This document shows, piece by piece, positions 13,829 to 19,579 of a DNA stretch of 19,579 bases. The notes under the pieces are model-generated. The model did not search any database. It saw only the letters and a list, made by a program, of their open reading frames with translations, and was not told where the DNA came from. The DNA is taken from contig DASWTM010000305.1 in NCBI GenBank assembly GCA_036402115.1, forward strand, positions 1-19,579, written 5' to 3'. The position numbers and the translations under genes are program-made. The stretch is from Chryseosolibacter sp036402115 (GTDB taxonomy: Bacteria; Bacteroidota; Bacteroidia; Cytophagales; Cyclobacteriaceae). Numbering within the stretch: the first letter of the stretch is position 1; the number at the start of each line of letters is the position of its first letter.

Positions 13829-14634
13829 TGGAGTACAATGTGAATGGCCATACTCTCCGTTACCATTCCGATGGCGAAGTCGCGCGCGGCTCCAACACTA
13901 TTTTACTTGATTCTGCTGTTGACCTCACACGCAACACACCCTGGGCAGGCAAAGGCTTTGGGATTGAAAACCTTTTTAATCAAGACGATTACGTAAGTTT
14001 TAAAAAGAGAACTTTTGAACTTCTCCTCAGTTGCTGGCGGAGAGCAGGACTTACGTTAAGTGAAAATTTCAAACTTGAGAATTATCATCATCTCGCGAAT
14101 GACCGAGGAACACACCTGAAGGCAGTTGAAGAAACGAAGCTCTTGCAGATTGATCAATTTCCTATCGCAATAAAAACTCTTGAGCAGCGAATCTCCGCAA
14201 TCTGTCAGACGCCCTTAATCGCACGCAATCCTTTTGACGAACAACGCATCTTTCATTTTCGTGTAGTCAGACCGTTGAGTACGGACAATAATCCGTTACA
14301 TCGGGATGTGTGGCTTGAGGATTATGATGACTGTATCAACCTGTATATTCCCGTAGCCGGAAGCAATGAAAACTCTTCACTGATCTTGATGGAGGGAAGC
14401 CATCGTTGGGCGGAATCGAGAGTTGAAAAAACAATTTCCGGGGCGTTGATCAACGGAGCGAAATACAACGTACCGGCTGTCACAAAAATCTTCGGTGACT
14501 ACAAAGCAGTGCGACCCTCTCCTTCCGAAAATCAAGTGCTCGTTTTCTCACCCTATTTAATTCATGGTGGATCAGTAAATCTCAATCGCGATGAGACGCG
14601 GATCTCGATTGAGATGCGTTTATGGAAAAAATAA
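13828..14634 (+). CDS. PhyH-like Fe(II)/2-oxoglutarate-dependent dioxygenase
   Basis: 268 residues from the ATG at 13828, which overlaps the rsgA stop (TGATG); a GTG at 13825 is less likely. The double-stranded beta-helix shows the iron facial triad: His158 and Asp160 in LHRDVW and His246 in LIHGGSVN, with Arg258 (DETRIS) placed to bind 2-oxoglutarate, and the family-typical MEGSHRW loop. No signal peptide. It probably hydroxylates a small molecule or sugar/lipid; the substrate cannot be read from sequence. Being the third gene after waaA and facing a glycosyltransferase operon, it could act on LPS or nucleotide-sugar intermediates. Kdo is one candidate because Kdo hydroxylases (KdoO) are Fe/2OG enzymes, but I see no proof of homology. 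Confidence 0.8.
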   Translation: MEYNVNGHTLRYHSDGEVARGSNTILLDSAVDLTRNTPWAGKGFGIENLFNQDDYVSFKKRTFELLLSCWRRAGLTLSENFKLENYHHLANDRGTHLKAVEETKLLQIDQFPIAIKTLEQRISAICQTPLIARNPFDEQRIFHFRVVRPLSTDNNPLHRDVWLEDYDDCINLYIPVAGSNENSSLILMEGSHRWAESRVEKTISGALINGAKYNVPAVTKIFGDYKAVRPSPSENQVLVFSPYLIHGGSVNLNRDETRISIEMRLWKK

Positions 14635-14637
14635 TTT

Positions 14638-15594
14638 TTAATCGTATCGAATCCAGTGATACAATGAACGCAGCGGTGCAAGCGGAAGCCGGAGACCATT
14701 AAGACGGAAAAGCATTGAGTCCACCGATGAATGCTGCCGCAATTCACGGAGGAAATTGTAAAACAAAGCTGCCTCTTCATAATTGGAAGAAAAGACTGAT
14801 TGACGAAGCTCATATTTCAATCGCATAGCCAGTGCTTTTTTATCCTCTTCATCGCGATTCAACACCTGGGCCTTCCTGCAGACCAAATAGGTCGAGTGCA
14901 ACTGCTTATCGCCAGGCTTATACCATCCCGTAGACATGGACTGCGTTAGCTTTCTGATTTTGATCAGCTTCTCATTGAGAAATGCATACTGATAACGGAT
15001 GGAGGACCGGATCCAAAAATCAAAGTCTTCGTAACTAAGGTTTTCATCGTATCCCTTTAAGTCCTGAATCACTTGTGTTCGTGTCATCATGGATGGTGCC
15101 GCTATAAAATAAGTAGTGAGAAGATCCCGGTATATATATCCCTCCGGAATTTCCTGAATTAATTTCTTACGCAGCAGATAATCATAATGATGGCGCAATT
15201 CGAACCCCGTCTCGTCAATGTAGATTGCATCCGTAAAAACTACACCGAAACTTCCGTCAAGGGACTGAAATTTCCGCACTTGCTTCTCTATCCGATCTGG
15301 CATCATGACATCATCGGCAGCGAAGTCGATGAAGAATTCTCCCTTGATCAGTGGAAGTGTTTTGTTGAACGCTTTACAATAGCCAATGTTCTTGTCAAGA
15401 AGGAGATACTCAACGCTGCGGTTCGTGGTGGCAACTGATTTTATTTTTTCAACAGAGTTGTCAAAACTTCCATCATCCAGAATGATGATTTGAAGGTTGT
15501 CGTAGGTTTGATTGATGACCGAACGAATTGCCTCCTCCACAAATCGTTCATGATTGTAACATACGCAGACAACGGTAACGAGTGGATTGGCCAT
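14638..15594 (-). CDS. family 2 glycosyltransferase
   Basis: 318 residues from the ATG at 15594; the GTG at 15597 is an alternative. The GT-A fold starts VTVVCVCYNHERFVEEAIRS and has DDGS (40-43) for the nucleotide, ADD (93-95) as the DxD metal site, and a YEDFDFW acceptor-side ED motif with the catalytic base. The C-terminal 100 residues are helical, with no clear membrane segment, so it is a soluble or peripheral enzyme that adds a sugar from a nucleotide-sugar donor to a glycan. Its start overlaps the upstream stop (TGATG), tying it to the acyltransferase. Only 3 bp separate its stop from the convergent dioxygenase stop. The sugar is unknown. Confidence 0.9.
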   Translation of the reverse strand: MANPLVTVVCVCYNHERFVEEAIRSVINQTYDNLQIIILDDGSFDNSVEKIKSVATTNRSVEYLLLDKNIGYCKAFNKTLPLIKGEFFIDFAADDVMMPDRIEKQVRKFQSLDGSFGVVFTDAIYIDETGFELRHHYDYLLRKKLIQEIPEGYIYRDLLTTYFIAAPSMMTRTQVIQDLKGYDENLSYEDFDFWIRSSIRYQYAFLNEKLIKIRKLTQSMSTGWYKPGDKQLHSTYLVCRKAQVLNRDEEDKKALAMRLKYELRQSVFSSNYEEAALFYNFLRELRQHSSVDSMLFRLNGLRLPLAPLRSLYHWIRYD

Positions 15595-16535
15595 CACACG
15601 AGATTCTTTGTGAATGTAAACTTATGCGTGATCTGGCCACCGAGTTCAGACTTGAATTTGATCAACTTAAAATTGGGTAGTGACTCTTTTGCGGAAGTGC
15701 CAAGGTCGAGCAAGCTGATACCGTTTTCAGTACAGTAATCATAGATTCCGTTCATCAGCAACAAAGCGGGTCGTGCTTCAACAATCTTTCTTATATGATC
15801 TGAAATGAAGTGATACAGAATCGTTGATGAGACCTGAACAGCAACGGATGCAGCGACTAGTTTTCCCTCATGAAACACTCCAAATAATTTATAAGCCTGA
15901 TTTAATTTTTTAACGGATGCTATAAGATGATCCAGCGTAATCGAAAGAACATAATCTTTCTCTTTCCTATGGGATTCGATGAAACGGTACACGTCTACAA
16001 CCCAGCTTGTATCGAGGATCCTGAATTCAAAATTAGATGTAATCGTTTGTTTTAGCTTTTTGCTTTTCCTGGGATGCAGAATGTCTGAGAACGGACGCGC
16101 AGTTACAGGCATTACGGAACCGACTTCGGCAGTCGAAAGCGAAAATCCCGTGTTACTAAAAAACGTTTCAATCAAAGCCTGCTTTTCAGTTTCATAAGCT
16201 TGCGGTGGGTTGACTACAACAATCCTTTTTACATCTTTTTCCTTTAGGTGCTCACATGCAAATTCGATAAAGCCGAATAGTGTTTTGTTGTCGATGCGAT
16301 CACTCCACTCGATTCCTCCAAACGGACTTTGAATGATGCTTTGCGCACGTCCATCCCTCACGTAAAAGTGAATGTGCGCTTCGATCAGAAGATCCCGTTC
16401 ATTTAAAACATAAAACGAGACCCATCCGGATTCGGATTGAAGCAAACGGTATTCTTCACGATTGAAAAGATACTGCTCGAAATTGTAGCGGTAAGCGGAA
16501 GGAACTTTGCCTTCATAAAATCGGTACTCGTGCAA
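15594..16535 (-). CDS. GNAT/FemAB-like acyltransferase with TTG start
   Basis: 313 residues, two GNAT-like halves as in the FemAB/Acetyltransf_6 group. The C-terminal half has the typical pattern KLFGVFHEGKLVAASVAVQVSSTILYHFISD, then PALLLMNGIYDYCTENGISLLDLGTS and a KFKSELGG ending as in polysaccharide-linked acyltransferases. It likely attaches an acyl or amino-acyl group to a sugar or peptide; the linked glycosyltransferase supports a glycan substrate. The start is odd: the frame opens right after the DUF962 gene's in-frame TAG, the first codon is TTG and no ATG occurs before residue 140 in this frame. Translation may restart at TTG after termination. A sequencing error or stop readthrough is the other reading. 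Confidence 0.75.
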   Translation of the reverse strand: MHEYRFYEGKVPSAYRYNFEQYLFNREEYRLLQSESGWVSFYVLNERDLLIEAHIHFYVRDGRAQSIIQSPFGGIEWSDRIDNKTLFGFIEFACEHLKEKDVKRIVVVNPPQAYETEKQALIETFFSNTGFSLSTAEVGSVMPVTARPFSDILHPRKSKKLKQTITSNFEFRILDTSWVVDVYRFIESHRKEKDYVLSITLDHLIASVKKLNQAYKLFGVFHEGKLVAASVAVQVSSTILYHFISDHIRKIVEARPALLLMNGIYDYCTENGISLLDLGTSAKESLPNFKLIKFKSELGGQITHKFTFTKNLV

Positions 16536-17012
16536 CTAGTATGGAATTCGAAGTTTGCGATATATAAAATGCATCAGCCAGGCCGGACCAATCAGCAGGA
16601 ATTGCACATCCTTCAGGAAGGAAGGTTTTTTTCCCTCTACTTTGTGTCCATAGAACTGACCGATCCAGGCCACTACAAAAATGATGATCGATATCATCCA
16701 CAAGGGAGCGATGTCAGATTGCGCAAGGAGTCGTATTATATAGAGGCAAAGTAATCCGAAAAGCAACATTCCAAATCCAAGTGGAATTGAAAGGGAAACA
16801 TAATAAACCAAAACAAGAACGAGGACGACAAACGCCCAATTTGAATAAGGATTCGCACCTAAAACTTTCTGCACAGGCTCAGAAGGGATGCTGGCTATCA
16901 AACCCACAACGCTAAGGAATATGAGCGGAACGCAGATCCAATGGATGGCTTTGTTTGTTTCGTTCTGATGGCTTTGTCCGTACTCTTCGAGAAGGGCGTC
17001 AATTTTTCTCAT
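16536..17012 (-). CDS. DUF962/Mpo1-like membrane protein
   Basis: 158 residues with about four hydrophobic helices (27-43, 58-75, 77-97, 104-120). Conserved HQNETNKAIHWICVP near the N-terminus and WIGQFYGHKVEGKKPS after helix four match the DUF962/YGL010w family. The yeast member Mpo1 is a Fe(II)-dependent dioxygenase in alpha-oxidation of 2-hydroxy fatty acids, and the conserved histidines (15, 24, and the GH pair) would be its metal ligands. The bacterial role is unproven. It is the first gene of the leftward operon, and its TAG directly precedes the TTG of the acyltransferase. Confidence 0.85.
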   Translation of the reverse strand: MRKIDALLEEYGQSHQNETNKAIHWICVPLIFLSVVGLIASIPSEPVQKVLGANPYSNWAFVVLVLVLVYYVSLSIPLGFGMLLFGLLCLYIIRLLAQSDIAPLWMISIIIFVVAWIGQFYGHKVEGKKPSFLKDVQFLLIGPAWLMHFIYRKLRIPY

Positions 17013-17072
17013 ACAGGTTAAGTTTAGTGATGAAAAATCGTTCTACTAATTTACTGGGAAAGAAAGAAGTTA

Positions 17073-17582
17073 TCAAGCTTTCGTTCGCACCTTATTCCAG
17101 TCTTTGATCTGCCAGTACACATTGCCGGTTGTGAGGTGATTTCCCTTCGCATCGATGATCTTCACCTGGCAGGGCACGACTACCGCATCATTCGTTTTGA
17201 GCGGCCCATATATTTTTTCGGTCAGCCACTCTTCAGAAATCTGGAATTCCGCAAAGCTGTCCATTTTACCCTGATAATGATAGTCCATCTCGAGCCGCTG
17301 CATGATCAACCTGTACTTCTTCGCATCCAATTTTGATACAAGAAGAAATCCCGTTGTAAATTCCGAGATAGTCGCCAATGCACAGGCATGTAATCCACGG
17401 ATGTGATTGAAATTGGACCTGCGGTAAGGAATAATTGTCTTCACTGAGTAATCGCCTACGGAAACGATCTTAAATCCATGCGGCTTATTAAAAGGGATCA
17501 TTCGCGCCAGTGACCAGTTCAGCAGCCACATGTAAAAGGAGGAAGACTTTGCCTTCTCGTAAACTTCTTTGGGATCAAGCAT
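17073..17582 (-). CDS. DUF4442 hotdog-fold protein (putative thioesterase)
   Basis: 169 residues from the ATG at 17582 (MLDPKEVYEKA). The same frame is open further up to 17849 but that part overlaps the divergent dehydrogenase and is not protein-like. The segment FNHIRGLHACALATISE is the hotdog thioesterase helix pattern (N-H-x-G-x-x-H-A-x-x-L-x-x-x-x-E), followed by beta-strands with YHYQGKMDSFAEFQIS and TTGNVYWQIKDW. DUF4442 proteins are thought to cleave acyl-CoA or related thioesters, but substrates are mostly unknown. It is on the same strand as the DUF962 operon with 60 bp between; co-transcription is possible. Divergent from the dehydrogenase by 120 bp. Confidence 0.88.
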   Translation of the reverse strand: MLDPKEVYEKAKSSSFYMWLLNWSLARMIPFNKPHGFKIVSVGDYSVKTIIPYRRSNFNHIRGLHACALATISEFTTGFLLVSKLDAKKYRLIMQRLEMDYHYQGKMDSFAEFQISEEWLTEKIYGPLKTNDAVVVPCQVKIIDAKGNHLTTGNVYWQIKDWNKVRTKA

Positions 17583-17679
17583 AGCGGTTGATAGTAATGA
17601 AACGTAAGTTAACTTTTTTAGCGCGCCACGCCAGTGAAAACCCTTAATTCCAGAATAGGTTTCGCGCGATAAATTATAG

Positions 17680-17687
17680 TATACTTG
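17680..17687 (+). promoter_or_regulatory. candidate -7 box for the dehydrogenase (TATACTTG)
   Basis: TATACTTG differs by one base from TAnnTTTG and lies 15 bp before the ATG at 17703, giving a leader of about 8-10 nt. TTTC at 17660 is a weak -33 candidate at short spacing. Confidence 0.35.
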
Positions 17688-17702
17688 CACAAAGCGCCAA
17701 CC

Positions 17703-18824
17703 ATGAAAAAAATTGTTGTACTCGGAGCCGGCCTTGTCGGCAAAGCAATCGCCATCGACCTGGCTAAAACTTTTGATGTCACTTCCGTTGATATAAATGA
17801 GGATGCACTCAACGCACTTCAGCAGCTTGGGATCAAAACAAAAAAGCAAGACTTGTTTGACGTGGCTGCGTTAAAAACTCTACTAGGTGGATTTGACCTT
17901 GTTGTCGGTGCCGTTCCCGGATTCATGGGCCTCCAAAATGCAAAGACGGTCATCGAAGCAGGCAAAAATATGGTTGACATCTCATTTTTTCCAGAGGATC
18001 CGTTCCAACTTGATGAACTCGCGAAGAAGAATAACGTCACCATCGTGACGGACTGCGGAGTCGCTCCCGGAATGGGCAATATCATTCTGGGTTATCACAA
18101 TAAGCGAATGAAAATTCAGAACTACGAATGTCTTGTCGGAGGTCTGCCGGTTGTGCGTGAATGGCCTTACGAATACAAAGCGGTGTTCTCTCCTATCGAT
18201 GTGATTGAAGAGTATATTCGTCCCGCACGGTATGTGCAAAACAGTGCCGTGATTGTAAAGGAGGCATTGTCTGATCCCGAGCTGATTCATTTCGATGGAG
18301 TCGGTACACTTGAGTCATGGAACTCTGATGGATTGCGATCACTTATCAAGACAATGCCAAATATTCCAAACATGATTGAGAAGACGCTCCGTTATCCGGG
18401 CTGCATCGAGTATCTGCGTGTCCTTCGTGAAACGGGATTTTTCTCGTACGAAGAAATTGACGTGAAAGGAAATAAAATCAGGCCCATCGACCTAACTGCG
18501 AAGCTTCTCTTTCCAAAGTGGAAACTCAAACCCGGTGAAGAAGAATTCACGGTCATGCGTATTGTCATCGATGGTGAGGAATCCGGGAAGGAGAGACGTT
18601 ATCAATACAACTTACTCGATCGCACAGACCGCAAGACGAACACGTTGTCGATGGCACGTACAACAGGATACACCTGTACCGCAGCGGTACACCTTGTACT
18701 CGATGGCAAATTCAATCGCAAAGGAATTTGTCCTCCGGAATATCTGGGAGAGGATGAAGGGAACTTCAAGTTTATTGTTGACTACCTGCGGCAGCGTGGC
18801 GTTACGTATGCTGTTAAGAATTGA
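17703..18824 (+). CDS. saccharopine dehydrogenase-family enzyme, lysine 6-dehydrogenase-like
   Basis: 373 residues from the ATG at 17703; a TTG at 17685 lies in the promoter box. The N-terminal Rossmann motif is VVLGAGLVGKAI (GxGxxG at 8-13). VTDCGVAPGMGNIILGY (about 113-130), GGLPVVREWPYEYKAVFS and MARTTGYTCTAAVHLVL are the saccharopine dehydrogenase core. Length and these segments fit my memory of Geobacillus L-lysine 6-dehydrogenase, which oxidatively deaminates the lysine epsilon-amino group to a semialdehyde that cyclises to piperideine-6-carboxylate. It could instead be a saccharopine dehydrogenase or carboxynorspermidine-type enzyme, so substrate is open. Converges on an amino-acid permease. 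Confidence 0.85.
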   Translation: MKKIVVLGAGLVGKAIAIDLAKTFDVTSVDINEDALNALQQLGIKTKKQDLFDVAALKTLLGGFDLVVGAVPGFMGLQNAKTVIEAGKNMVDISFFPEDPFQLDELAKKNNVTIVTDCGVAPGMGNIILGYHNKRMKIQNYECLVGGLPVVREWPYEYKAVFSPIDVIEEYIRPARYVQNSAVIVKEALSDPELIHFDGVGTLESWNSDGLRSLIKTMPNIPNMIEKTLRYPGCIEYLRVLRETGFFSYEEIDVKGNKIRPIDLTAKLLFPKWKLKPGEEEFTVMRIVIDGEESGKERRYQYNLLDRTDRKTNTLSMARTTGYTCTAAVHLVLDGKFNRKGICPPEYLGEDEGNFKFIVDYLRQRGVTYAVKN

Positions 18825-18892
18825 GTCGACCGTCCATAGTCCACGGTCCACGGAGCTTTACATGTATGTACTGTCGACCGTCAACTGTTGAC
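18825..18892. repeat. repeat-rich convergent spacer with small palindrome
   Basis: GTCGACCGTC occurs twice in direct orientation (18825-18834 and 18873-18882), with short GTCCA/CCACGG tandem units between (18833-18854). GTCAAC-T-GTTGAC at 18880-18892 is a perfect 6-bp inverted repeat that overlaps the permease stop codon (18881-18883). It follows the dehydrogenase stop directly. It may act as a weak two-way terminator; the style is that of dispersed Bacteroidota intergenic repeats (inferred). Confidence 0.55.
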
Positions 18893-19579
18893 TCTAGCAT
18901 TCAACTTAGATTTGCGGTATCCATACGCAAAGTAGATCACCAATCCAATCACAAGCCATGTCACGAAGGCTCCCCAGTTCCAAACACCAAGTTCGGTCAT
19001 TAGGTATAGGTTGGTGAGTACACCCAGGATTGGGAGCAACGAAAGGTTATGGCGGAAGCTGAGGACAGCAAGGACAATCCAGGTAATCCAGAAGAAATAC
19101 AACAACGGTTTCTCAGCCATTGTATCGCCAAAGTTTTCCGTACTATACGCAACAACGGCTGCGATGATCAATCCAGCTCCAACAATGTATTTTCCATTGA
19201 CATACGGAACGCGAAATTTTGATTGACTGCTGATGCCCGTCTTATCCATGTAAAGGACGCCAGCGCATACAACGATGAAGGCGAAGAATGTTCCTACGCT
19301 CGTCAGGTCAACGAAGAACTGCATGTCCATGAACATGGAAGGTATGGCTACTACGAAACCGGTCATGATCGTAGCAAATGATGGCGTTTTAAATTTCGGG
19401 TGGATCTTCGAGAACTTTGGCCACAGCAAACCGTCACGACTCATCGTCATCCAGATACGCGGCTGACCCAATTGATATACGAGTAGTGCACTTGTGATCG
19501 CAACCACCGCAGATACAGAAATCACCCCGGCCATGAAATCAAATCCCACTTTCTGGAAAACGTAAGCCAATGGATCATC
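18881..19579 (-). CDS. APC-superfamily amino acid permease, C-terminal part
   Basis: About 232 residues are visible; the frame runs off the window edge, and the apparent start near 19570 is an internal leucine codon (TTG). The visible part holds about six membrane helices. The conserved APC segment LGQPRIWMTMSRDGLLWPKFSKIHPKFKTPSFA is intact, followed by helices around FFVDLTSVGTFFAFIVVCAGVLY and the final WGAFVTWLVIGLVIYFAYGYRKS. It resembles the CAT-type (cationic amino acid/YhdG) permeases of the inner membrane that take up amino acids by proton symport. Adjacent to a lysine dehydrogenase-like gene, a basic amino acid is an attractive substrate, but this is inferred. Confidence 0.92.
   Translation of the reverse strand, partial: DDPLAYVFQKVGFDFMAGVISVSAVVAITSALLVYQLGQPRIWMTMSRDGLLWPKFSKIHPKFKTPSFATIMTGFVVAIPSMFMDMQFFVDLTSVGTFFAFIVVCAGVLYMDKTGISSQSKFRVPYVNGKYIVGAGLIIAAVVAYSTENFGDTMAEKPLLYFFWITWIVLAVLSFRHNLSLLPILGVLTNLYLMTELGVWNWGAFVTWLVIGLVIYFAYGYRKSKLNARVNS

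Noticed and set aside
17583..17849. N-terminal extension of the DUF4442 gene to 17849
   Set aside because: It overlaps the start of the divergent dehydrogenase, has no family resemblance, and the family start fits the ATG at 17582.

Overview
The window looks like chromosomal DNA of a Bacteroidota bacterium, most likely order Cytophagales (inferred). The grounds are a PorT-type type IX secretion (T9SS) protein next to the menaquinone methyltransferase UbiE, an OmpA/PD40 cell-envelope protein, Bacteroidota-restricted families (DUF5606-like, DUF6588-like), A-rich leaders instead of Shine-Dalgarno sites, and several TAnnTTTG-like -7 promoter boxes. I see no tRNA, rRNA, CRISPR array, insertion sequence, phage gene or integrase. 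Most genes are core or envelope genes, packed tightly in short operons.

Layout. 1-541 (+) is the 3' part of an alpha/beta hydrolase. 643-2815 (-) is a compact operon ubiE-porT-SDR, in which porT starts inside ubiE and the SDR start overlaps the porT stop. 2874-5012 (-) is a four-part TPR / beta-propeller / CRD / OmpA protein with the PorE domain order. A 159-bp divergent gap separates it from engB (5172-5771, +), followed by a DUF5606-like gene (5804-6295, +). The gluconeogenic fbp (6292-7320, -) converges on that gene by 4 nt and diverges from an aspartate kinase (7372-8619, +). A 304-bp repeat region (8620-8923) separates the kinase from a convergent low-molecular-weight protein tyrosine phosphatase (8924-9403, -). 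The next, divergent, gap (9404-9700) is rich in hairpins and ends in a heptanucleotide repeat before an enoyl-CoA hydratase (9701-10474, +). That gene and a DUF6588-like envelope protein (10529-11542, -) share a hairpin terminator.

11656-14634 (+) is a tight operon of waaA (Kdo transferase), rsgA (ribosome-maturation GTPase) and an uncharacterised PhyH-like Fe(II)/2-oxoglutarate dioxygenase. Facing it with only 3 bp between stop codons is a second operon (17012 to 14638, -): a DUF962/Mpo1-like membrane protein, a GNAT/FemAB-like acyltransferase whose only plausible start is a TTG directly after the upstream TAG, and a family 2 glycosyltransferase. 17073-17582 (-) is a DUF4442 hotdog protein, divergent from a lysine 6-dehydrogenase/saccharopine dehydrogenase-like enzyme (17703-18824, +). 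The window ends in the C-terminal part of an APC amino-acid permease (18881-19579, -).

Together, 643-5012 concerns respiration quinone and T9SS/envelope assembly, 11656-16535 concerns LPS and possibly surface-glycan modification, and the right end concerns amino-acid uptake and lysine metabolism. No wholly new system is evident. The least explained items are the dioxygenase coupled to waaA-rsgA, the hairpin cluster between divergent genes, the duplicated/inverted repeat region, and the shared 8-nt leaders of the OmpA-like gene and engB.
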